Source of the DNA: an uncultured Chitinophagales bacterium
GTDB lineage: Bacteria; Bacteroidota; Bacteroidia; Chitinophagales; JAHDHT01
Assembly (NCBI GenBank): GCA_938023075.1
Contig: CALHDG010000034.1
Span: 37,518-101,517, forward strand
Length of the DNA: 64,000 bases
Direction: 5' to 3'
The position numbers were made by a program, and so were the translations under genes. The notes beneath the pieces are model-generated. The model searched no databases. It had not been told where the DNA came from and saw only the letters and a program-made list of their open reading frames with translations. This document shows positions 10,811 through 19,247 of this stretch, one piece after another. The number at the start of each line of letters is the position of its first letter. The first letter of the stretch is position 1.

Positions 10811-10953
10811 TTTTTTTTTGAAGCGAAACATTTTAACTTTATAAAACATCTGTCCCGCTTTTCGCTCAAATGCTGCGGCTGCGCTTCAAAATCTAACGCT
10901 TCAGGCAGCATAACCACTGCAATCGGGGCTAGATTGGTCAATTTGCTCCTTCG
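10811..10953 (-). repeat. Interspersed hairpin element, family 1, copy B
   Basis: Reverse complement reads TAGCCCCGATTGCAGTGGTTATGCTGCCTGAAGCG...GCAGCATTTGAGCGAAAAGCGGGAC...GTTTCGCTTC-polyA. Confidence 0.8.
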
Positions 10954-11022
10954 TTAGCTGGCTATTTTTTGTGCGTTACAAGCGCACTTCTTGGGCAGTC
11001 TCGTTGCAAACGAGGATGAGGG

Positions 11023-11724
11023 TTATTCTTGGTAGTTTTCAATAATTAGTTTTTTATCAGTAAAGGGGAAGGTGACTAAACCCCATATAATAATACCAAC
11101 CGATAAGGTAACTCCCATAAACATTAAAATAGTATTAAATAGTGTGACAATGTACTTAGCAGTGTCGCCTAAGGTGCCCACTTCTAACCAACCATGCCGG
11201 TTTACTTCGGTTACAAAACGTATCCAAAAACGGAATAATATAAAGAGGTTAAATAAAGCCAAACCGACCAATAACATTACAGCTTTTTTGCCCCAAGCCT
11301 TTGGGCTTTTCCAATTGATTGGGGTGGCTAAAATTAAAGCCATTAAAAATATCATAGGTATTACAGCATATTGCCATGTGTTGACATAAAATTCGGCATG
11401 ACCAACGTTAACACTTCTCAATTTACGGCGTTTAGCGTCCGCAACAGCATTATCAATTTGCTGTTGATTCATCATTTTGATCAACACATCATCATCATAT
11501 TTTTTAAATGGATGACGTTGATAGGTACTGGTATTACTTTTGGCTTCTAAAAATTCGACTTTACCATGGTTGCCGTAATCTTTGTATAACGATTGATTTA
11601 TGCTAATAAAAGTTTTATAGTAACTCCTATCTAAACCGGTTGTTGGTAAAAACCAAGTTAAAAAAATATAGAAGATGAAAAATAGAGCAACTGATATAAT
11701 TAAATTTTTGGTATTTAAGATCAT
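11023..11724 (-). CDS. Multi-pass membrane protein adjacent to the exosortase family gene
   Basis: Several TM segments; stop/start spacing of 15 nt from the upstream exosortase gene suggests co-transcription. Confidence 0.5.
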   Translation of the reverse strand: MILNTKNLIISVALFFIFYIFLTWFLPTTGLDRSYYKTFISINQSLYKDYGNHGKVEFLEAKSNTSTYQRHPFKKYDDDVLIKMMNQQQIDNAVADAKRRKLRSVNVGHAEFYVNTWQYAVIPMIFLMALILATPINWKSPKAWGKKAVMLLVGLALFNLFILFRFWIRFVTEVNRHGWLEVGTLGDTAKYIVTLFNTILMFMGVTLSVGIIIWGLVTFPFTDKKLIIENYQE

Positions 11725-11739
11725 TTATTGAACCCTCCT

Positions 11740-12378
11740 TTATTGTTGTGCTTTTGCTTTTTGTAAACTATTTATCCATACGGCTAACAAAATTAAGGCA
11801 CAGATAATTACCACCGCTTGCCAAAATTCTTCGTGAAAAAACTCAAAATAATTTGGCATATACACACCAGAAATATATAAATGGACTACTCTAATAATGT
11901 TTAATACAAACAATGAACCGATGCCAAACAACAAGCCTTTAAATTTATTTACTAACGGCGCAGTGTAGGCAATTACGCCTGAGCCAAATATCGCCATAGC
12001 CTCTAAACCATCGCAACCGGTTTTTACATTTAAGGTCATCGCATCTGAGGAGATTTGATAACCTTTTGTTACCGTTCCCCAACCAAAAATATTTAAGATG
12101 ATACTGGCAATTTTAGCATCAAGTTGAGTAATAAATGCCACAAAATATTCGTGAAACCAATTGGTTGTCCATAAAAAGAGATAGAAGGCACCGATTAATA
12201 GGGCAAATGTTAACACAAAACGCGTTACCTGTGAAAGGCTTTTCCATCTTTTGATAGGATTAAAGCCCCCACCTTCACCACTACTTGTTGAATTTTTTCT
12301 GGTTTCTGGAGCAGCAGCCTGTTGTGATTGCTCCTTTTGGGCTTTAGCTTGATTCTTTTTTCTTGATTTTTTCCCCAT
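11740..12378 (-). CDS. Exosortase/archaeosortase family protein
   Basis: Membrane protein with conserved TGCDG (Cys), NIIRV (Arg) and FFHEEFW (His) motifs of the exosortase family. Confidence 0.8.
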   Translation of the reverse strand: MGKKSRKKNQAKAQKEQSQQAAAPETRKNSTSSGEGGGFNPIKRWKSLSQVTRFVLTFALLIGAFYLFLWTTNWFHEYFVAFITQLDAKIASIILNIFGWGTVTKGYQISSDAMTLNVKTGCDGLEAMAIFGSGVIAYTAPLVNKFKGLLFGIGSLFVLNIIRVVHLYISGVYMPNYFEFFHEEFWQAVVIICALILLAVWINSLQKAKAQQ

Positions 12379-12570
12379 AGCGTGGAATAACTAATTGTAT
12401 TATGGTTTGATGACAAATTTGCCTAAAAAATGGCAGTTTTTAAAACTTTTGCGAAATAATAAGTTTGAAGATGTCGAAAAATACAACTTATACACTTGAC
12501 TTTTGAAACTATTATGTAAATAGCTAAAGGCAAGTTCACTCGGAATATGAACAAGTTTTTAAACCCGGGC

Positions 12571-12702
12571 GAGGTTGGCAAACTAGCCCCGATGGTAGCG
12601 GTTATGCTGCCTGAAGCGTTGGCATTGAAGCCAAGCAGCAGCATTTGAGTGGACAGCGGGCAGCCCATTTGAAAACACGGCAAGGGTTTCGCTTCTAAAA
12701 AA
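12571..12702 (+). repeat. Interspersed hairpin element, family 1, copy C
   Basis: GAGGTTGGCAAACTAGCCCCGATGGTAGCGGTTATGCTGCCTGAAGCG...GCAGCATTTGAGTGGACAGCGGGCAGCCC...GTTTCGCTTC. Confidence 0.8.
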
Positions 12703-12748
12703 TTTAAATGTGCTTATTCTGGGTAAAAAATTCGTCTATAATTTACTT

Positions 12749-14470
12749 CTATTTTTTTGCCAGGTTTTTAGCTTGCCCTACCCAATTGTCTCGCTTAATT
12801 CTGCCAGGAAAAAATTCAATAGCGTCATTCACTTTATCAATATCATCTCCTGATAAATTAGCGACCTGCCCGAAATTGTAAATGCCCAATGCATTCAGCT
12901 TTTTCTCTACAAACTCGCCAATGCCTTTTATTTGCTTTAAGTCATCCTTTTTTGTTGGATCTCCCTTACCTATTTTGGTAAAGTTGATGTTGGCAGCTTT
13001 GCTTTTAATTCTTTCCATAATGTCGTGAGAAGAATCGACCGGCGTACTTTTTTGTTTTTGTATGTCGGCTGCTTGTTTGGCTTTTAATTCGGCTGCCTTT
13101 TTCAATTCTGCTTCTTGCTTGGCTCTTAATTCTTGGGCGGCTTTGGCTTGCGCAGTTTGCTTGGCTTTTTCTTCAGCTAATCGTTTTGCTTCGGTTTCTT
13201 GCTTGGCTTTTTCTTCGGTTATTTTTTTGGCTTCTGCTGCTTTTTTAGCTTCCTGTTGGGCTTTTTCTTCCGCTAATCGTTTTGCTTCGGCTTCTTGTTT
13301 GGCTTTTTCTTCGCCTATTTTTTTGGCTTCCGCAGCTTTGCGCTCTGCCGCTAATTTTTCTTTTTCTGCAGCTTCTTTTGCTTGTGCTTCTTTTAATTGT
13401 TGGGTTGCTTTTTCGTTCCGGTTTTCAATTTGTTTTGCCAGCGTGTTTAGCTTATCTTCTAATATCGTTTTCTCTTTCGTACAATCTGCCAACAAAGCCG
13501 TTTTGTTTTTTAACTCCGCCTCAAAAGTATCTTTTTTTGCTGTCGAAACTAAACTTTGTATTTCGGCAGAGAGTTTGTTGTTTTTAATTTCAACTTGTTC
13601 AAATTTAGCGGCTAAATCAGTGTACTGAACCTTAAAATCTCCATTGCTTTTCAATTTGGTCTGTAAAGTACTCCTTCGTGTATTGGCTTCTTCTAATTGC
13701 TTGATAATTTTACCATTGTATACTTCTAATTCTTGAATGCGCTTTAATAAATCTTGTCCGGTTATGCGCGCTTCGGTTAACGATTGGGTATATTTTTCAG
13801 CCTCGCTCTTATTCACTACTATGGTTTCGGCAGGCTTTTCTACAACTGTTTTTACTTCAACCGGTTTGTTTTCTAGTTCAATTACTTTATTTTTTAAAGA
13901 TAAATTTTCGTCTTCTAATTTTTCATTACTGCTTAACAATCGATCGACTAAATTATTGGTAGCTTTCAGCTTCTCTTCTATGCTAATGGACTGCACTTCT
14001 GCCAATCCAACTTCTTCACCAATGGGTTGCTTGGTGCTAAATACATCTCTAATTTTATCAATCCATCTTTTGTTCGTAATCGCTTCACCATCAACTTCTC
14101 CTTCGGTTAATACAAGTGCTTCTGCTGATTCTTCTGCCATAACGGCTCCATCATTTTTATTATTCGCCAGTTTTAATTTAAGGCTTTCCACTTCATCGCT
14201 CAGGCTTCTTATCTTATTGTTAAAAATGGCTTCTTCTTCTTCTCTTGATGAAAGTAAATTTAAATTATTTTTATAATTAGTATTTAACCGTTTATACTCT
14301 GCATCTTTTTCAGCCAATAAATTTCGTAAGCTACGTACTTTAAACGATCGCAATATCCATCCGATGATAAAGCTCAGTAAGCTTGCTACGCCCAACAAAA
14401 TTAAAATTTCACTCCAGTCTTGCTTAGTCAATTCGCTAAATGAACCCCAAAATTCTTGAATTATTTCCAT
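12749..14470 (-). CDS. Membrane-anchored coiled-coil protein with TolA-like Ala/Lys/Glu-rich repeats and a C-terminal helix-hairpin-helix module
   Basis: N-terminal TM; repeated EAKKIxEEKAKQExEAKRLAEEKA; C-terminus LKQIKGIGEFVEKKLNALGIYNFGQVANLSGDDIDKV. Confidence 0.7.
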   Translation of the reverse strand: MEIIQEFWGSFSELTKQDWSEILILLGVASLLSFIIGWILRSFKVRSLRNLLAEKDAEYKRLNTNYKNNLNLLSSREEEEAIFNNKIRSLSDEVESLKLKLANNKNDGAVMAEESAEALVLTEGEVDGEAITNKRWIDKIRDVFSTKQPIGEEVGLAEVQSISIEEKLKATNNLVDRLLSSNEKLEDENLSLKNKVIELENKPVEVKTVVEKPAETIVVNKSEAEKYTQSLTEARITGQDLLKRIQELEVYNGKIIKQLEEANTRRSTLQTKLKSNGDFKVQYTDLAAKFEQVEIKNNKLSAEIQSLVSTAKKDTFEAELKNKTALLADCTKEKTILEDKLNTLAKQIENRNEKATQQLKEAQAKEAAEKEKLAAERKAAEAKKIGEEKAKQEAEAKRLAEEKAQQEAKKAAEAKKITEEKAKQETEAKRLAEEKAKQTAQAKAAQELRAKQEAELKKAAELKAKQAADIQKQKSTPVDSSHDIMERIKSKAANINFTKIGKGDPTKKDDLKQIKGIGEFVEKKLNALGIYNFGQVANLSGDDIDKVNDAIEFFPGRIKRDNWVGQAKNLAKK

Positions 14471-14493
14471 TATATTTAGTCTGTATTTTTTTA

Positions 14494-15462
14494 TTAAAAT
14501 GATATGTCTACCCGGCGATTTCTCTTTCTGCCTTCGGTGGTATTATTATCAGCAATAGGTTTGTCGGGTCCTTCTGAACTTGCCCTTACCTGATTTTGGT
14601 TAATGCCATTTCCGGTAAGATACTCTTTTACATAAATAGCCCGCTTTAAACCCAACTCTTTATTTTTTATAGGACTACCAATATTATCCGTATGTCCAAT
14701 TACTCTTATTTTTTTGCCGGGGTTGGCTTTTAAGTATACTTTTAAGTTTTCAACGTACTGCTTCAAATCAGCCGTTTTGATGATTTTACTGCTGTTGGTT
14801 TGAAAATAAACCGTTTTTGGCGCCGCTTTAATTTGATCTTCAATGTCTTTTAATGCCACTTCTTTTTCTTTAACGGCAGGTTTAGGCAACTCCGTGATCT
14901 TCGCAGCAATTACGCCGGTCAATTTATCTTCAAAAGTAGCTAAAGCACGATTTGATAACTGACCTTTTGTAAGAACTTGCGCTTCTTTTACCCCTACCTT
15001 TAATAACTGCAATTTCGTATTTTCTGCCCTTGCCACACCCAAATTATCATAAGATGACGGTTTGTCATCAGCAGCCGTATACAAACCGGTTACTTCAATG
15101 GCTTTGTTGGGGTTTTTGTCTAAATACGTTTTAATTTCTTGAAATTGATTTCTTAAAGCCTCTGGAACAACCGGAAAAGCTGCATTTCTTCCACTCTGAT
15201 TAAAGTAAAAATTTTCACCTGATTTGTTGATAAAAGGCATCCCCGCAATACTAAATGGAACCGAATTTTTAGGTGCAGGTTTAACCGGCTTGGGTTCCAC
15301 TATTTTTTTGGGTGCTTTGGGTACCGGTTTTTCTTTAACGACTACCGTTTGTTCGGCACATTTATTTTTAATTTTACAAACATACCAATAGCCAGAGACG
15401 GCATACCACAAACCCAATAAAAGCAATAGCAAAAAAAGAAAACCACGCATAACCTTAAACAA
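14494..15462 (-). CDS. OmpA-family protein with C-terminal peptidoglycan-binding domain
   Basis: VYFQTNSSKIIKTADLKQYVENLKVYLKANPGKKIRVIGHTDNIGSPIKNKELGLKRAIYVKEYL...GRKRNRRVDISF. Confidence 0.85.
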   Translation of the reverse strand: MFKVMRGFLFLLLLLLGLWYAVSGYWYVCKIKNKCAEQTVVVKEKPVPKAPKKIVEPKPVKPAPKNSVPFSIAGMPFINKSGENFYFNQSGRNAAFPVVPEALRNQFQEIKTYLDKNPNKAIEVTGLYTAADDKPSSYDNLGVARAENTKLQLLKVGVKEAQVLTKGQLSNRALATFEDKLTGVIAAKITELPKPAVKEKEVALKDIEDQIKAAPKTVYFQTNSSKIIKTADLKQYVENLKVYLKANPGKKIRVIGHTDNIGSPIKNKELGLKRAIYVKEYLTGNGINQNQVRASSEGPDKPIADNNTTEGRKRNRRVDISF

Positions 15463-15831
15463 TTAAAAATAGCTTGAAATGAAAATCAACCAAGTGCATT
15501 AATAACGATCTTTTGACTAATGCCAAAACATCAAGTCACTAAAAACACGGCGAAGTTACGGGAGTTTGCTTGAATTACCAATTGTGGGGGAACTTGCTTA
15601 TGAAAGCCATAAAATCCCTCAATTTCATGAGATGGTGAAATAATTTCCAATCCAATATCCATTAAAGGTAGTTTTCGGCTGATGAACTGCACCATTAAAA
15701 TGATGAACCGTTTGAATAACTACAACATATGTGTTATTTTGGGATGGTTAAATTGTGCTAAACGACCATAATGTTAACCATCAAAGTCCTTTCATAATCG
15801 GAAAGACGACCACGAACAAAAACGAAATACC

Positions 15832-16557
15832 GTGAAAATATTTATTTCATACGCCCACGAAGATGAGTACTACAAAGATGAATTGCTTAAAAGGCTGAAA
15901 CCTTTTGAGAGTAAAGGGAAGATTAAATGTTGGCATGATAAATTAATTGATCCTGGAGAAAATAGAATAAATTGTATCATTAAGGCAATTAACGATTGTG
16001 AACTAATCCTGTTTTTAGTTAGTCCTGACTTTTTAAGTTCTGACCATATTGAAAACATAGAAAAAAAGATTGCTCTTGAAAGAAATAATGAAGGAGAAGT
16101 GCGCATTATACCTGTAATTTTGCGGCATTGTACTTTAACTGATTCGGGGTTAAGCAAATTTCAAGCTTTGCCAAAAAATGGAAAAGTCTTGTCTACATTG
16201 GAATCTTTGGACGAGGGATTATTCAATATTGTTGAAGAAATCGCCAAACTTGTCAAAATAAATAATAAAAAAGCTATTGAAAAAAATCAAAAAATATGGG
16301 CATCAGGATTAAGATATGCACTACTTAAGCATCCTATCGCTGTAAAAAATAATGCTACAGCCATATATCAACATTTTGGCTGGTTAATAGAAATCTTTTT
16401 ACAAAAAATGAGCACTGATGTTGGCATGGATAAAACGCTTCGTCGACTATCATTTATGGCAGAAGTTTTTCAAAGCAGCATGCGCTATTTATGCTACATA
16501 CAAATTGCCCAAATATTAAAAAATAAAAAACAAACAGAAATACTTAACTCCAATTAA
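15832..16557 (+). CDS. TIR-domain protein
   Basis: MKIFISYAHEDEYYKDELLKRL...CWHDKLIDPGE...ILFLVSPDFLSSDHI...IIPVIL; C-terminal helical segment continues in frame past the stop. Confidence 0.8.
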   Translation: MKIFISYAHEDEYYKDELLKRLKPFESKGKIKCWHDKLIDPGENRINCIIKAINDCELILFLVSPDFLSSDHIENIEKKIALERNNEGEVRIIPVILRHCTLTDSGLSKFQALPKNGKVLSTLESLDEGLFNIVEEIAKLVKINNKKAIEKNQKIWASGLRYALLKHPIAVKNNATAIYQHFGWLIEIFLQKMSTDVGMDKTLRRLSFMAEVFQSSMRYLCYIQIAQILKNKKQTEILNSN

Positions 16558-16611
16558 AATTTTTTTGAGTTAAGCAAAACAGATTTAGCTGCTTTTAATT
16601 GGCTTGATTTT

Positions 16612-17355
16612 TTGAAGAATAATGATTTAATCAAACGTGATGAAAATTTTGTGTCCGAAATATCCAATCTCGTAAACAAACTCAAACAACCAGGTAGCGA
16701 CTTATATCGTTCGGCTTCCTTTTTAAAAGAAAAACGTTTACAACTATTAAATGGCGAACTTCCCGAAGATGAACAATTCAATCAATTATTAGAAGAATAT
16801 TTGAAAGAATTGGGTTGTTGGTTAAAAGAAATTAGTTTTTTGGCAAATTACCGTTTAGCATCAATTAAAGGAATCGATCTGGACTATTGGCTCGGGTCGG
16901 CTAAAAATTTTGTACATACCTATGGTGAATTACACGGTGTTTACAATCAACATAATAGCGAACAAAAAGACTTAATGACTCAATCTATTAAGGATGTTTT
17001 TACTTACAGTAGAAGTGTGTTGTTCTTTAAAGGTAATAATATTGCTGATTGCTTGAATCAAATTAAAGGTAACACTGAGGATGAAAATAAGCATTTCCTG
17101 TCTTTATCTCCTTTAATTATTGACCATAGTGTACTTGTTGAAAAAGAAGAAACAAAGAAGCAAACTCCAGAGATCTACTATTATACTGGTTATGAAAGTA
17201 ATACCTATCATTTTAGCTATTATAAAAATGAATTAGTTTATAAAACTTGTGGAGAACTCAGTTCAAACAAAAGTATAGTAGTAAAAAAACAAAATGATAA
17301 CCTACCTAAATTTGATGAGTTATTTGCCCAATTAGAACAAATTAGAACAAATTAG
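16612..17355 (+). CDS. Helical protein of unknown function, in frame with and probably continuous with the TIR ORF
   Basis: Same frame as 15832-16557 with no intervening stop other than TAA 16555-16557; TTG at 16612 lies inside coding-like sequence. Confidence 0.6.
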   Translation: MKNNDLIKRDENFVSEISNLVNKLKQPGSDLYRSASFLKEKRLQLLNGELPEDEQFNQLLEEYLKELGCWLKEISFLANYRLASIKGIDLDYWLGSAKNFVHTYGELHGVYNQHNSEQKDLMTQSIKDVFTYSRSVLFFKGNNIADCLNQIKGNTEDENKHFLSLSPLIIDHSVLVEKEETKKQTPEIYYYTGYESNTYHFSYYKNELVYKTCGELSSNKSIVVKKQNDNLPKFDELFAQLEQIRTN

Positions 17356-17360
17356 AACAA
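17331..17360 (+). repeat. 10-bp tandem repeat (ATTAGAACAA)x3
   Basis: Direct reading of 17331-17360; the stop codon of the 16612 ORF lies inside it. Confidence 0.9.
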
Positions 17361-17388
17361 ATTATACGACCAAATAAAGTAGTTTACT

Positions 17389-19245
17389 ATGAAAGAACAT
17401 AGTCCATTTAAGTTTTTAGATGCCTACCAAAAAGACGACTACCAAGTTTTTTTTGGAAGGGAAAAAGAAACCGAAAGATTGTATAAGGCTCTTAGCGGAG
17501 TAAAACACTTGTTGGTTTATGGACCTTCGGGAGCAGGTAAAACCAGCTTAATTGAATGTGGATTGCGTAATCAATTTTCGGATGCTGATTGGTTTGCATT
17601 GAGCATAAGGCGGGGTGATAATATTAATGAATCCGTCTTTTCGTGCATCAATGAAGTTTTGGAACAAAAAATAATCCTTGATCCCGCAAGTCGTCTGCCA
17701 GAAGATAAAAGTATAAAGTTTGGACAGGCTATTGAACAGCTTTTTGAAGAACGTTTTCAACCAGTTTATTTATTATTTGATCAATTTGAAGAACTGCTCA
17801 TTTTAGGTAAAGAATCTGAACAAGAATCCTTTTTTAGCAATTTAGAAAAATTGATAAGTTACAAAATTCCGTGTCGAATTTTGCTTATTATGCGGGAGGA
17901 GTTTATTGGACATTTATCTGAATTTGAAAACATTTGCCCTACTATTTTTAAACATCGCTTTCGTTTGGAGAAGATGCGTAAACATAAAGTTGGTGAAGTA
18001 ATTGAACAAATATTGGAAGCACCTGTATATTCTAGTTTTTATATTATGAAAGATTGTAAAGCTCTTTCGAAAGCTATTCATAGAAATTTACCTGATGAAA
18101 AACATGAAATAGAATTGACACATGTACAAGTCTTTTTGAGTGAGCTTTGGTATTGTGCTAAGAAGGAAACTAAAGACCTTCAAAAACCGTTATTACATCT
18201 TGATTTGGTAAATCAAATTGGTAATTTGAAAGTTATATTGAATAATTTCCTAAAAAAACAATTGCATGCACTAGACAAGAAATATGGAAAAAATAATGCT
18301 TTAGAAGTTTTGGAATCTATGATTTCTGAAAAACACACTAAACTGCAAATGAGTGACCTTCTTATTTCCAAAGAATTACATTATAAGAAAATAACAGTCG
18401 AACTCCCGTATTTATTAAAAGATTTGGAACAATATCGTATAATTCGTTCTAAGAAGGCGGGTGGACAAATTCAATATGAAATTAGTCACGATCTTTTGGC
18501 GCAAGCAGTTGGGCAAAATTTGTCTGAAGAAATGCAATTGCGTAAAAAAGCAGAGGAAGTTTACAAAGTTTATGAAGAAGGAAAGAGTATGTTTAATCAA
18601 GATGATATTGACTACTTGAATCGATTTAAAGAATATAAAGATTATCCAACAACACTAAAAGATAAGATTAGAAGCAGTGAAGTGTTTTTAAAAAAGAAAC
18701 AAGATCAAAAATTAGACGAGGCAGAAGAAATAGCAGAAAAAGAACGACAATTGCGGAACAAGGCAGAGTTAAATACTAAAAAAGCAAAACATAGAACTAA
18801 TATTGCTTACTTCATTACACTAATTGCTGTATTTACGGCCGCAGCGGCTTTTAATTACTATAGAGAAGCCCAAGAACAATTTAAGAATGCCGAACAAAAA
18901 GAATTAGAAGCATTAGAAGCCAAACATAAAGAAGAACAGGAAAGAAAAAAGTCGGATAGCCTTCTTGTAATTAAAGAAAATATATTAAAAGATTTACAAA
19001 ATCAAATCATTCTTACAGAAGAAAAAGAAATTGAACGACAAAAAGAAGAAAAAAAGCGTAAAGCTTCAGAAGTTGGTAGAAAAAATGAAAAAATAGTTCA
19101 AAAAATAAATCTTGCCAAGAGTTATATGAATAATGAAGGCTACGACTTAGCTTTAAAAGAGCTAAAAAAATTATTAAAATTAGCTCCAAATCATGTTGAA
19201 GCTATAGAATTAATTCAAAATTGTGAAGATAAACTTAAACGATAA
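17389..19245 (+). CDS. nSTAND-type NTPase with a TM segment and C-terminal coiled coil/TPR
   Basis: SPFKFLDAYQKDDYQVFFGREKE; Walker A GPSGAGKTSL; Walker B YLLFDQFEELL; TM AYFITLIAVFTAAAAFNYY; C-terminal AKSYMNNEGYDLALKELKKLLKLAPNHVEAIELI. Confidence 0.8.
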   Translation: MKEHSPFKFLDAYQKDDYQVFFGREKETERLYKALSGVKHLLVYGPSGAGKTSLIECGLRNQFSDADWFALSIRRGDNINESVFSCINEVLEQKIILDPASRLPEDKSIKFGQAIEQLFEERFQPVYLLFDQFEELLILGKESEQESFFSNLEKLISYKIPCRILLIMREEFIGHLSEFENICPTIFKHRFRLEKMRKHKVGEVIEQILEAPVYSSFYIMKDCKALSKAIHRNLPDEKHEIELTHVQVFLSELWYCAKKETKDLQKPLLHLDLVNQIGNLKVILNNFLKKQLHALDKKYGKNNALEVLESMISEKHTKLQMSDLLISKELHYKKITVELPYLLKDLEQYRIIRSKKAGGQIQYEISHDLLAQAVGQNLSEEMQLRKKAEEVYKVYEEGKSMFNQDDIDYLNRFKEYKDYPTTLKDKIRSSEVFLKKKQDQKLDEAEEIAEKERQLRNKAELNTKKAKHRTNIAYFITLIAVFTAAAAFNYYREAQEQFKNAEQKELEALEAKHKEEQERKKSDSLLVIKENILKDLQNQIILTEEKEIERQKEEKKRKASEVGRKNEKIVQKINLAKSYMNNEGYDLALKELKKLLKLAPNHVEAIELIQNCEDKLKR

Positions 19246-19247
19246 AT

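Noticed and set aside
12423-12683. ORF 12423-12683 (-)
   Set aside because: Lies over interspersed hairpin element C; translation is not protein-like.
13062-14276. Long plus-strand ORFs (13062-13628, 13282-13587, 13737-14276)
   Set aside because: They are antisense shadows of the repetitive TolA-like minus-strand gene; Ser/Phe/Cys-rich translations with no family features.
17331-17360. CRISPR-like array
   Set aside because: The 10-bp units are directly tandem with no spacers; no cas genes in the window.
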